Shown here: piece after piece, positions 55,795 through 64,000 of the stretch
Numbering within the stretch: the stretch's first letter is position 1
How the letters are laid out: each line of letters opens with the position of its first letter
NCBI GenBank assembly: GCA_965601825.1
Contig: OZ271839.1
Coordinates: 2,046,001 to 2,110,000, forward strand
Length of the DNA: 64,000 nt
DNA from: HXMU1420-13 sp965601825
GTDB lineage: Bacteria; Bacteroidota; Rhodothermia; Balneolales; Balneolaceae
Reading direction: 5' to 3'
Made by a program: the position numbers and the translations under genes
The notes under the pieces: model-generated
Database searches by the model: none
The model's input: only the letters and a program-made list of their open reading frames with translations
Told to the model about the DNA's origin: nothing

Positions 55795-56355
55795 TTAAAG
55801 CGGGCTTTCCTCCTCAACAGAAACCTCTTTGATCTTAGCCATTCTTTTTTGATTTCTCCGCTTGTTTAAAGTAGGAATGAAATACATGTAAACTCCTGAC
55901 AGCCATAGAACTAAGATGATAACACCGGTAGGTAAGAAGATCCAATACTTTGCGGCATCTGCAAACCAAGATCCATCATGCATTGCTTCAATGATATCCG
56001 ACCTGCGATATTCGACTTGTAGAATTTCAGCAGACTCAGTGTCAATCTGGATTTCCCAGTGATTATTGGCACGTACTTTAACCATTCCTTTATCCGGTCT
56101 AACGTCGAGTCGATTAATATCATCCCAACTAGAAATCTCCGCTTCCGGAACAGATTTTGAAACACTCAGAATCTGATCAAAAGTGATGCTAGGTATCGTT
56201 GAAATTCCTTCTTGTGTCGCAGGTTGAACCCAGGATACATCTTTCTTAACCTGCAACAGAAGTCCGGTTACAAGTACAATTAAAAAGGGTAGTGCAATGA
56301 TGATTGCACCAATTCTGTGGATTTTTCTAGTGTCTCTACGGGCGTGCCATTTCAT
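55795..56355 (-). CDS. PepSY-associated membrane protein
   Basis: 186 residues, two or more membrane segments with a PepSY-like soluble part between them (VRANNHWEIQIDTESAEILQVEYR). Members are linked with iron or other metal reductase/uptake functions at the inner membrane, but the function is inferred. The start MKWHARRDTRKIHRIG resembles the PepSY-TM family. A barrel protein gene lies upstream by 14 bases in the same direction. Confidence 0.85.
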   Translation of the reverse strand: MKWHARRDTRKIHRIGAIIIALPFLIVLVTGLLLQVKKDVSWVQPATQEGISTIPSITFDQILSVSKSVPEAEISSWDDINRLDVRPDKGMVKVRANNHWEIQIDTESAEILQVEYRRSDIIEAMHDGSWFADAAKYWIFLPTGVIILVLWLSGVYMYFIPTLNKRRNQKRMAKIKEVSVEEESPL

Positions 56356-56369
56356 CCTCTAAAAATAGG

Positions 56370-56819
56370 CTAAAACTTATATCGAACGCCAAAAGAAGAT
56401 GTTAAAGAAAGTGCATTTGGGTCGTCTAATAGGAAGGAAGGACCCGCATCAACAAACACTTCAATAGGGAATTCATAAAGATCTAATTCAAACCCCCAAA
56501 CAAATTCAATGGAAGTATTTGTGTCAGAGTCGTTTATGCCAATTAGTACTCCTGGGCCATGATAAGGCATGATCAATCCAACGTCTTCAAGCTCATAAGA
56601 ATTATTGCCTTTATGGAAGAGTAGTTGCGGATTAAAAGTGATTGTTGAGTTATCTGATATGAAGAAACCGACATCTAAACGAACGACAGCACGTTCTGAT
56701 AGTTCATATTGACCAGAAATCGCAGGAGTGAGAATGTCGGCACCAACTGATAAAGTAGATTGTGCACTAACATTTACACTAAGTATTGTGAGTAATACCC
56801 CTAGAAATAATTTTCTCAT
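56370..56819 (-). CDS. Small outer-membrane beta-barrel protein
   Basis: 149 residues, signal peptide (to NVSAQ) and about eight alternating strands ending FGVRYKF. Size fits an eight-stranded barrel such as OmpW/OmpA-like. No conserved motif. It starts 14 bases upstream of the PepSY gene and may share its transcript. Confidence 0.8.
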   Translation of the reverse strand: MRKLFLGVLLTILSVNVSAQSTLSVGADILTPAISGQYELSERAVVRLDVGFFISDNSTITFNPQLLFHKGNNSYELEDVGLIMPYHGPGVLIGINDSDTNTSIEFVWGFELDLYEFPIEVFVDAGPSFLLDDPNALSLTSSFGVRYKF

Positions 56820-56867
56820 GATGATAGTTTGTTTGAATAGATTGGTTGAATTTAAAAAATACTGATT

Positions 56868-58451
56868 CTAGTAATCCAGTCCTGGCTGTGTTATTTCAAA
56901 ATTCTCTTTTTGTTTCGCCTCATTTACTAATTCTTCTACATCTTTAAGCAGTTGTTTTGCATCAAATACTATTCCGTCTTTTATGGTGTAAACAACACCT
57001 CCATGACGTTGAACTTCATTATTTCCGTCAACTATGATGGCACCTGTTCCATAAAGTACTTTAAGATTTGCCATTGGATTAGCATCAACAATCACCATGT
57101 CTGCAAGTTTACCAACTTCAATAGTTCCAAGTTCATGATCACGACCAAGAACTTCAGCGGCTTTTAAAGAAGCTGATTGAAAGATCTCAAGAGGATGGAA
57201 GCCTGCTTCCCGGAATAATTCCATTTCCTGGATATAAGCAAATCCATATAATTTGTAGATATAACCGGCATCTGATCCAATTGTGACTCTTCCACCTCTG
57301 TTTTTGTATTCATTGATGAATTGCATCCAGATTCTATAATTTTCCTTCCATGCAATTTCTTGCTCAGTTCCCCAATCCAGCCAATAGGAACCATGCGAGA
57401 TTCTGCTTGGCGCAAAAAATCTCCAAAGAGATGGAAGCGTATATTTTTCGTGCCACTCAGCACGTCGTTGAGTCATTAGATCTCTACTTGCTTCATAAAT
57501 TGTGAATGTTGGATTTATTGTAAAATCCAACTCGAGCAATTCATCCATAACTTCATTCCACTTTTCAGATCCCGGTTTTGCAGCTTGAGTCCACAATCGA
57601 CCGGCTTCTTCAAAACGGTGTTGTTCGTTATTGTAATTGTAGTCCAGCGGATAATCTTGGATAATTTTATCGTCGAAAAGAGCTTCAGGTAATCCATACC
57701 AGTGCGTCATACTTGTTAAGCCAAGTCTTGCTGATGTTAGAGCATTATTATAAACAACTCGAGTTTGTGCATGATGTGTCATGGTTCCCAAACCACGTTT
57801 ATTTGCTTCATCAATTGCAGCTGCATAAACGTCGGGTGCAGCGCCAAAAAATTTGATGCCATCTGCGTTATTATCATCAATCATTTTTACCCAATCGCGA
57901 GCTTCATCCGGGGTAACAATGAATTTTCCGAAACCTTGACCAAATCCAATCCATGCTGCGATCCTGGGAGCAGTTATTTCATTTCTCTTGCTCATTTCAC
58001 GATGCCGAATATTCCAATCCATCCCGAGAAAAGAACCGGGTTCTCGAATTGTCGTTATTCCATGAGCCAACCAAAGCTTATATACATATTCCGGTGTCGT
58101 ACCTTGTGCATTACCGCCTGTATGAGCGTGCATATCAATAAAGCCAGGAAGTAGGTACATTCCCTCTGCATCAATCACTCTTGTATTCTGATCTGCTTGA
58201 GGTCTGCGAGACTCGTTGATGGGTAACCCGGGATAACCAACTGTTTGAATTTGAGCAATTCGGTTTCCTTCAACCACGATATCAACTGGTCCGGTAGCTG
58301 GTGAACCTGTTCCATCTATCATATGAACTCCTCTGATAATCAATCGATCAAAAGGGCCTTCACCTTCAGCTCGAGGTGGTGCATCCGGCATTTGTGCAAA
58401 TGATAAAGCAGTGATAAAGCTTAAGAGGAGAAGAGATGCGAACTTTTTCAT
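56868..58451 (-). CDS. Exported amidohydrolase
   Basis: 527 residues. Signal peptide to LSFAQ, then an amidohydrolase barrel with metal-binding H108-x-H110 in GFIDMHAHTGG, GTMTHHAQT as the next cluster and GRVTIGSDAGY for the final aspartate. The final HxH-type deacetylase/dipeptidase pattern is typical. Members cleave N-acetyl or amide bonds; the substrate is unknown. It is the only amidohydrolase here and stands next to a DNA-repair gene. Confidence 0.9.
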   Translation of the reverse strand: MKKFASLLLLSFITALSFAQMPDAPPRAEGEGPFDRLIIRGVHMIDGTGSPATGPVDIVVEGNRIAQIQTVGYPGLPINESRRPQADQNTRVIDAEGMYLLPGFIDMHAHTGGNAQGTTPEYVYKLWLAHGITTIREPGSFLGMDWNIRHREMSKRNEITAPRIAAWIGFGQGFGKFIVTPDEARDWVKMIDDNNADGIKFFGAAPDVYAAAIDEANKRGLGTMTHHAQTRVVYNNALTSARLGLTSMTHWYGLPEALFDDKIIQDYPLDYNYNNEQHRFEEAGRLWTQAAKPGSEKWNEVMDELLELDFTINPTFTIYEASRDLMTQRRAEWHEKYTLPSLWRFFAPSRISHGSYWLDWGTEQEIAWKENYRIWMQFINEYKNRGGRVTIGSDAGYIYKLYGFAYIQEMELFREAGFHPLEIFQSASLKAAEVLGRDHELGTIEVGKLADMVIVDANPMANLKVLYGTGAIIVDGNNEVQRHGGVVYTIKDGIVFDAKQLLKDVEELVNEAKQKENFEITQPGLDY

Positions 58452-58515
58452 GAATCAAAAATTTTAGATGCCGCGAAAGGTATACAATCTGTATCAAATA
58501 CAGAATATTAGATTG

Positions 58516-58974
58516 CTAGAGTAGTAGAGCTCCTTCATGTTTCAATAACCACTCTTTTCTGTGCATTCCACCAGCATAGCCAGTGAGGTTGTTATTAGCT
58601 CCAATTACGCGATGACATGGTATCACTATTGCAATCGGATTTTTACCGTTTGCCGCACCAACAGCTTGAGCTGAATTTTTATCACCAAGTTTTTCTGCAA
58701 TTTTACCATAACTAGTGGTTGATCCCATTGGAATCTTTTTCAACTCAGCCCAAACTTTATGTTCAAACTTGGTTCCATAAGGCTGTACTTTAATGTTAAA
58801 AGAATTTCTTTTTCCATCAAAATACTCCTGTAATTGCGTTCTCACAGATTCAGTGTGGATATCAGGATCTTCAGGCCCGTCAGTGTCCTGAAATTTGATT
58901 TCAGTAATTGCTTCACCATTCGAAAGTATTCTTATGAAGCCGATAGGAGTTGATAAATAGCTCTGGTAAATCAA
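58516..58974 (-). CDS. ogt: Methylated-DNA--protein-cysteine methyltransferase
   Basis: 152 residues, start TTG at 58974 (no ATG available near the expected start; no ribosome site recognised). The C-terminal active centre IVIPCHRVIG holds the acceptor cysteine C120, and helix-turn-helix residues that bind DNA precede it (GSTTSYGKIAEKLG). Removes alkyl groups from O6-guanine in one step. The domain is of the single, non-Ada type. Confidence 0.93.
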   Translation of the reverse strand: MIYQSYLSTPIGFIRILSNGEAITEIKFQDTDGPEDPDIHTESVRTQLQEYFDGKRNSFNIKVQPYGTKFEHKVWAELKKIPMGSTTSYGKIAEKLGDKNSAQAVGAANGKNPIAIVIPCHRVIGANNNLTGYAGGMHRKEWLLKHEGALLL

Positions 58975-59039
58975 AAGTTTATGAATAAGATTGAATGAAA
59001 AAACTGCCTTAATATAGTCGCAAAAGCAGTTCTGAAAAA

Positions 59040-59198
59040 ATAATCGATTTTTTTAAAAAAGTAAGTGTAACAAAGCTTGTTACTGCGACTCTTCAAGTTG
59101 TCAAGAGGCTACTGTGTTAACCTACAGTTAGTCAACTAGTCACTCCTTAAGCTGAAACCTAAAGCTAAAGCCACGGCCTGAAGAACCGTGGCTTTTTT
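59040..59198 (+). ncRNA. Candidate small RNA ending in a strong terminator
   Basis: No plus-strand gene lies upstream, yet a plus-strand terminator (ACGG-loop-CCGTGGC then a T-run, 59167-59198) is present. Ahead of it are three short inverted repeats: GTAACAA/TTGTTAC, CTCTT/AAGAG and ACTGT/ACAGT. A weak promoter with TTGAAT and TATAGT-like boxes lies near 58991-59020. Function and exact 5' end are unknown. Inferred. Confidence 0.4.
59167..59198 (+). terminator. Rho-independent terminator (plus strand)
   Basis: AAAGCCACGG and CCGTGGCTTT form a strong 10-bp stem with a T-run on the plus strand. On the minus strand the downstream T-run is broken (CTTTAGCTTT), though it could also serve the TonB receptor gene. 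Confidence 0.8.
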
Positions 59199-59203
59199 TA
59201 TGC

Positions 59204-61411
59204 TTAGAAATAAAGACGGTAGAGTAGGCTAAAATTTCTGCCAGCTTCCGGGTTCAGCTCCTTGATTCGAGAAAGATGATTGTAATAGGTAGTGTCTAAA
59301 ATGTTAGTGACGTTAAAAGAAAAAGTGTGGAATACTTTACCGGAAATAATACGATAAGAAGCGAATCCATCTAATAGTACAAAACCATCTGTTCTTGTTT
59401 CAAAATCACCTAAATCATTTTGATCAGCATTTGCTGAAATTCGGGTGCCAATGTCAAAGCTTTTAGTCGAATACTTTACAGATGATTTGAAAGAAAGTGG
59501 AGGAATGAGTGGTAATGGAATCTGATTCGAACTAATTGTTGATTCATCCTGTCTGCCGATTGTATAGTTAACTGAGCCTTTAAACATTAACTTACTAGAT
59601 AACTGTTGTTCGGCAGAAAGTTCAAAGCCATATAATTGAGCTTTTACTCCTACAAATTGAAAATCGTTTAAGTTTGGAAAACGAATGTTTCTTCTACCAG
59701 TATCTTGAGCGTATAGATAGTTAGAAAAACTATTATGATAAATTGCTGCTTCAATAACAGTATTTCGGTTGTTGTAGGTAAGAAAAAGTTCTTTTGCCAG
59801 GCCTCTTTCTGCATCAAGATCGGGATTGCCAATTTCATAGCTATAGGAAGCCAGGTGAGGACCTTCTGAATAAAGCTCTTCAAGAGATGGTGCTCTAAAA
59901 GAGTGGAGAACTGTTGCTCCAGCCAATATATTCTCACTCAACGGATAGATTGCTGATATGGAAGACGAAAGTGCTGAAAACGATCTGGCCCTGATATTTC
60001 CGATTCTTGAATTGGGATCGTCACTTTCAGGGGTGTTCAAAACGTAATCAAATCGCAAACCTGCTTCTACATGCAATTCATTAAAATCTTTTTCTTGCAC
60101 CAGAAATGCGCCTAAACTGTAACTGTTTGAATTTGGGGTTGCGGCACCAAATACTGCATAATCTTCTCTTTCAAGTGAAATACCCAAATTCCCTTTATCC
60201 AGAAATCCTAGCTTTCCGTGAGTCAGGAAAGAACGAAGATTAGTAGTTACCAGCCCGAACTCTGTACCGATTATCCCACTGGATTCAAACTCGATATGAT
60301 TGTAATTATTAATTGAAAAATCAGTTTCCCATACCTTAAAAGGGCTGTTTTTGAATATATATTCAGCCTTCATCACGTATTGAAGCTTTTGCATATCAAT
60401 ATCAACACCATTGGGATGACCTGCAGGATCAGGTGGAATTCCATACTCATTATCATAGTAAGCGAATGAACCACCAATATACCCCCAGTCCTGAACATAG
60501 CTGAGCCCTAATGATGACGAATAGGAATTGGTATATGTATTCCGAATTGTACCTAAGGGTGTATTTGTATCAAGTGATGTTCTGCCATTTAAGTGTGTAT
60601 TTAAAACGAATTTGTTCAAAGGTACACTTAATGTTAAAGAAGATGCCCCACCAGTACTTACTGTTTCCCCACTTAAAGAAAATCTACCATTAATCCTTTG
60701 TGGTATGTTAGAATTTATTTTGTTGCTAACCACATTTATAATTCCGCCTACTGCATTAGCTCCATAAACAAGTGCAGCAGGGCCTCTAGCAATTTCTACT
60801 TCTTGTGTTGTCGATGCATCAATAGTCACTGCATGATCAGATGATTGATCTGATATATCGCCGCTATTTATTCCATCCTCTAAAATTGATAGCCTTTCAT
60901 CACCTAAACCTCGGATTATTGGACGGCCGGTTGCATTACCCATTGTGCGTTGGCTGATTCCCGGCATGTTAGATAATGTCTGAGCTAAAGTAGCGCCCAT
61001 TTGTTGACGAAGATCATCACCAAATAATTTTTGAGAAACATGAATTAGATGAGATCCGCTATGTATTTCATCAGCAGTTACTTCTATAGCCTGAGAGCTT
61101 AGTAATGTGGGGGTTAGTTCAATCTCAATTTCATAGACTTCGTCAGGCTCAGTGATATTAATCGTGATATGAGTGGTTTTAAAACCAAGTCTGTGAGCCG
61201 CAATATGGTATTCACCTACCGGTAGGTTTTGAAAACTGAAATTGCCGTTTGCATCAGAGGTAGTCGTACGATTTAATTCTTCAACATGAAGATATACAAA
61301 GGGAATAGTCTCTCTTGATTCTTTGTCGACTACAGTACCGGTTAATGATCCGGATGGGGGAGTGAATCCTCCCCACATCCAAATCAAAAGAATGCTAAAA
61401 AATTTGATCAA
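59204..61411 (-). CDS. TonB-dependent receptor, likely metal-linked
   Basis: 735 residues: signal peptide, CarboxypepD_reg domain (about 22-105), plug (about 125-230) and barrel ending FSLLYRLYF. It is a plain receptor without STN. It is third in a run with two small histidine-rich exported proteins upstream, which makes zinc or another metal ligand likely, but this is inferred from neighbours. No Zur-like or other metal box was recognised upstream. A strong terminator lies just beyond its stop. Confidence 0.9.
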   Translation of the reverse strand: MIKFFSILLIWMWGGFTPPSGSLTGTVVDKESRETIPFVYLHVEELNRTTTSDANGNFSFQNLPVGEYHIAAHRLGFKTTHITINITEPDEVYEIEIELTPTLLSSQAIEVTADEIHSGSHLIHVSQKLFGDDLRQQMGATLAQTLSNMPGISQRTMGNATGRPIIRGLGDERLSILEDGINSGDISDQSSDHAVTIDASTTQEVEIARGPAALVYGANAVGGIINVVSNKINSNIPQRINGRFSLSGETVSTGGASSLTLSVPLNKFVLNTHLNGRTSLDTNTPLGTIRNTYTNSYSSSLGLSYVQDWGYIGGSFAYYDNEYGIPPDPAGHPNGVDIDMQKLQYVMKAEYIFKNSPFKVWETDFSINNYNHIEFESSGIIGTEFGLVTTNLRSFLTHGKLGFLDKGNLGISLEREDYAVFGAATPNSNSYSLGAFLVQEKDFNELHVEAGLRFDYVLNTPESDDPNSRIGNIRARSFSALSSSISAIYPLSENILAGATVLHSFRAPSLEELYSEGPHLASYSYEIGNPDLDAERGLAKELFLTYNNRNTVIEAAIYHNSFSNYLYAQDTGRRNIRFPNLNDFQFVGVKAQLYGFELSAEQQLSSKLMFKGSVNYTIGRQDESTISSNQIPLPLIPPLSFKSSVKYSTKSFDIGTRISANADQNDLGDFETRTDGFVLLDGFASYRIISGKVFHTFSFNVTNILDTTYYNHLSRIKELNPEAGRNFSLLYRLYF

Positions 61412-61426
61412 GATTTCGGCTAGTTA

Positions 61427-61894
61427 CTAGTTTGGTGCTGCAGTAACAGTTATTGGAATAGCTTGAGAATCAAAATCAGAATGATCATCATGCATTAAGC
61501 GAAGAGTTAAGTTAGTTGTACCAACTGCTTCTGCATGGATATGGAATGACCATTTTCCATCTTCTTCATGCTGCTCAAATTCAGCAATTCCGTCTGCGCT
61601 AAATAAGTAACCTAAGCTATCATCATCATCTTCAGGCTGGAATTCTTCGCCATCATGATCGATGAAGTAAATGGTAATCAAAGCTGTTTCTTGACCCTGC
61701 TGGATAGTGAAACCACCAGTTAGATCTTGGTCTGGTAATTGCTCAACTACGGTTTGGCCGCTTAAGGTTAATCTAAAACCTTCAGCATCTTCGTGATCAT
61801 CATCATCAGCTCCTGTTGAATTAGAGCATGCTGAGAGCACGAATAGTCCCATAACTGAGAATAGGAATAGTTTATTAATCAATGAATTTTTCAT
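61427..61894 (-). CDS. Acidic histidine-rich lipoprotein
   Basis: 155 residues. Lipobox LSACSN at about 20-25, then an acidic run (GADDDDHEDAEG) and histidines (DHDGEEF, FHIHAEAVG, MHDDHSDF) spread across a beta-rich domain. It precedes the TonB receptor by 15 bases. Composition suggests a metal-binding surface or periplasmic accessory to the receptor. Not a recognised family. Confidence 0.75.
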   Translation of the reverse strand: MKNSLINKLFLFSVMGLFVLSACSNSTGADDDDHEDAEGFRLTLSGQTVVEQLPDQDLTGGFTIQQGQETALITIYFIDHDGEEFQPEDDDDSLGYLFSADGIAEFEQHEEDGKWSFHIHAEAVGTTNLTLRLMHDDHSDFDSQAIPITVTAAPN

Positions 61895-61966
61895 GACTTA
61901 ATGAATATTAGTTTAATTGTTTGGTGTGTAAAAAAGATGTGTTGCAGAATGCAACTATTCGGATTA

Positions 61967-62275
61967 TTAAGCTATTACAGGTGGGGCACGTTCTGGTTTG
62001 AACGCGTCTGTATACTTATTGATAATCAGACTATAAAAAGAAAATATTGTATCCTCTTGAACGATAGTAGCTTCAGTAGACGTTGAATCCGTCGAGGCTT
62101 GAACATGTGTGAATTCACAAACAGGACATAGATTGTCGTTGTCAGTGTATTCATTATTACTTTCGTGCTCTTCGCATTGGTGGCTATCGCCGTGGTAATG
62201 AAAAGTTGAACTAACAAAACCAGTGATAGCCAGAACCCAGAGTAAAAGTGATATTTTTGTGATGCCTTTTTTCAA
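61967..62275 (-). CDS. Small exported His/Cys-rich protein
   Basis: 102 residues, signal peptide to about residue 22, then FHYHGDSHQCEEHE and CPVCEFTH, a cluster of four histidines and three cysteines. This looks like a metal-binding or metal-sensing peptide, seen near zinc and copper receptor genes elsewhere. It starts the run with the lipoprotein and TonB receptor and diverges from the tandem membrane-protein genes at 62371. Confidence 0.72.
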   Translation of the reverse strand: MKKGITKISLLLWVLAITGFVSSTFHYHGDSHQCEEHESNNEYTDNDNLCPVCEFTHVQASTDSTSTEATIVQEDTIFSFYSLIINKYTDAFKPERAPPVIA

Positions 62276-62370
62276 GAGTATCTATTACTTGCAAAAGATA
62301 AAAAAGTAATACGATTATTTAACCGAAAGAAATTGAAAAATATTGTTGGAAATGTGCCAACTTGAATATT

Positions 62371-62718
62371 ATGGCTGAATTATTTGAAACGATTAAAATC
62401 TGGTTTTTGGGTCTGGGTGAAAACTATGGAGTGAACCCAATTATATTTGGTAGTATATATGTTGGTGCAATACCATTCTTTACCATTTCAATTGGTTGGG
62501 TTGTAAGGAATTATAGAAAGAAAAAATCGATAGTATTCCCGGCATTAATGGCCACCTTCTTTTTTATTTCGGCTTACCTTTATCTTATCATAGCAGGTAG
62601 AAATGTACCTATTTGGGTATATGCTGTAGTTGTTGCAATGGTTGTAGCAGGCGCATATTCTACAATAAATAAGGTAAAAGGAAGAATTAAGGAAGCAGAT
62701 ATTTCATCGGATGATTGA
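62371..62718 (+). CDS. Small membrane protein (tandem copy 1)
   Basis: 115 residues from ATG 62371 (TTG 62362 would add three). About three membrane segments with the shared core GVNPIIFGSIYVGAIPFF then GWVVRNYRKKK. Overlaps the next gene by 8 bases and is paralogous to it. Function unknown; the family likely acts as a pair. Confidence 0.78.
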   Translation: MAELFETIKIWFLGLGENYGVNPIIFGSIYVGAIPFFTISIGWVVRNYRKKKSIVFPALMATFFFISAYLYLIIAGRNVPIWVYAVVVAMVVAGAYSTINKVKGRIKEADISSDD

Positions 62719-63046
62719 ATTTTTTGAGAGCGTTTGGCTCCATGTTAATGAACTGGGCATTAAACATAACGTTAATCCAATCGTTTTTGGGATTCTATAT
62801 ATAGCTTCTATTCCACCATATGTAGGATCAATGGGTTGGATTGCTCGGAATTACAGAAAACAAAAACCGGTAGCTCTTCCAATAATAAGTACATTGTTCT
62901 TTTTCATTCTCCCTGCAAGTTATGTCGCCATTTTTGGTAAAGATGTTGCATGGTGGGTATATCTAATCATTACCTTTCTGTTGATTTATGGTGGATTCAA
63001 AGCCATTAAAACTGTTCGCGAAAGGATAACTCAGTCAGTGGATTAA
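62711..63046 (+). CDS. Small membrane protein (tandem copy 2)
   Basis: 111 residues, about three membrane segments, sharing NVNPIVFGILYIASIPPY and GWIARNYRKQK with the previous gene. Tandem duplication with 8-bp overlap indicates coupled translation. Function unknown. Confidence 0.78.
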   Translation: MIEFFESVWLHVNELGIKHNVNPIVFGILYIASIPPYVGSMGWIARNYRKQKPVALPIISTLFFFILPASYVAIFGKDVAWWVYLIITFLLIYGGFKAIKTVRERITQSVD

Positions 63047-63175
63047 ACGACTGTAGCTCATCTACATATTATCTTCACAAGGTTTGGAGATACTTAAACT
63101 GAGTTTTTCGAGCAGACGCCGGTTGCGCCAGCTCCTCACTCCTGGAAATATCAATCAAATTAATTGAGGAAGATC

Positions 63176-64000
63176 ATGGCAGTTGAAAATTATGTATACC
63201 GATTTGGTAATGTAACCGATGGTAACCGCACAATGCGGGAATTAATCGGTGGTAAAGGCGCAAACTTAGCGGAAATGTGCAATATCGGTATTCCTGTTCC
63301 TCCTGGGTTTACAATCTCAACAGAAGCCTGTAAATATACAATCGATAATGCCATGATTTGGCCGGAAGAGCTGTATGATCAGGTATTAGAAGGTATCGAA
63401 CATATTGAAAGAGAAACCGGTGCAAAATTCGGGGATCCGGTTAATCCATTATTAATATCTGTACGCTCAGGCGCTGCTGTATCTATGCCTGGTATGATGG
63501 ATACCATATTAAATTTAGGTATCAATGATACAGTTGTAGATGCATTAATAAAGAAAACTGGAAACGAGCGTTTTGTTTATGATAGCTATCGTCGTTTTAT
63601 CGATATGTTTGGCGATGTAGTTATGGGTGTTGCACACGAACATTTTGAAGATGCAATCGAGCATCTTAAAAAAGAGGTAATGGTAACCAATGATATTGAT
63701 CTGTCAGCAGATGAATTAAAGATTCTTACAGATCGATATAAAGCAATTTACCGTAAGCATACAGGTCATATGTTTCCTGAAGATCCGGTTGAACAACTTA
63801 AGTTTGCAATTAACTCAGTGTTCTCATCATGGAATAGCAGTCGTGCTATTAAATACAGAGAAATTAGCCACATTAACGGATTAGTTGGTACAGGTGTTAA
63901 CGTTCAGGCTATGGTTTATGGAAATATGGGTGAAAACAGCGCTACTGGAGTTTGTTTTACTCGTAACCCATCTACCGGTGATAATGAGCTATATGGTGAG
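63176..64000 (+). CDS. ppdK: Pyruvate, phosphate dikinase, N-terminal part
   Basis: Partial gene running off the right edge (275 codons visible). ATG 63176 has a GAGG ribosome site. The N-terminal ATP-grasp region carries GGKGANLAEMCNIGIPVPPG and SVRSGAAVSMPGMMDTILNL, both diagnostic of PpdK. It makes phosphoenolpyruvate from pyruvate, ATP and phosphate in the reversible glycolytic step. The C-terminal histidine and PEP-binding domains lie outside the window. Confidence 0.96.
   Translation, partial: MAVENYVYRFGNVTDGNRTMRELIGGKGANLAEMCNIGIPVPPGFTISTEACKYTIDNAMIWPEELYDQVLEGIEHIERETGAKFGDPVNPLLISVRSGAAVSMPGMMDTILNLGINDTVVDALIKKTGNERFVYDSYRRFIDMFGDVVMGVAHEHFEDAIEHLKKEVMVTNDIDLSADELKILTDRYKAIYRKHTGHMFPEDPVEQLKFAINSVFSSWNSSRAIKYREISHINGLVGTGVNVQAMVYGNMGENSATGVCFTRNPSTGDNELYGE

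Overview
The window is chromosomal DNA from a low-GC, Bacteroidetes-like Gram-negative bacterium. My best guess is the Balneolota/Rhodothermota side (Balneola- or Gracilimonas-like). The grounds are many CarboxypepD_reg/STN TonB-dependent receptors, an ECF sigma/FecR pair, DUF4249, DUF4159 and DUF5916 proteins, Por-type C-terminal sorting domains, and a tmRNA tag ending in LAA. No rRNA, tRNA, CRISPR array, phage or insertion sequence was recognised. The one stable RNA I am sure of is tmRNA.

Layout. 1-1060: end of an ABC exporter (ATPase plus permease). 1178-3921: glycogen synthesis (glgA-glgC). 4001-7043: sucD and dnaG. 7045-7203: two opposed heptamer arrays. 7195-11490: minus-strand cluster of TonB receptor, DUF4249 lipoprotein, DUF4159 protein and VOC protein. 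11663-12028: ssrA. 12258-15485: a very large receptor with a class III cyclase domain. 15482-21219: sigma/anti-sigma/TonB locus. 21267-26321: M23 peptidase, NfeD plus two SPFH proteins, MsbA-type ABC transporter. 26318-31965: six adjacent paralogous single-pass membrane proteins with a 30-residue repeat. 32117-43575: VWA protein, threonine-dehydratase-like enzyme, DUF5916 outer-membrane protein, M14 and tricorn-type peptidases. 43639-47559: small genes, a thioredoxin-fold protein, a frameshifted gene, a GIY-YIG nuclease between perfect inverted repeats, a membrane protein and an SDR. 47630-51352: porin, second adenylate cyclase and cupredoxin operon. 51434-58974: DUF4177-like protein, GH81 glucanase, PepSY protein, small barrel, amidohydrolase, MGMT. 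59040-62275: putative sRNA and a metal-linked TonB locus. 62371-64000: two tandem small membrane proteins and the start of pyruvate phosphate dikinase.

How it works together. The genes suggest a heterotroph that degrades polymers: secreted GH81, several exported peptidases and TonB receptors. It stores glycogen, uses PPDK, and has two class III cyclases. The most novel items are (1) the six-gene YLEEK/WSPR/30-residue-repeat operon and (2) the GIY-YIG gene bracketed by REP-like palindromes that share a CTTGA loop, a possible small non-autonomous or nuclease-mobilised element.
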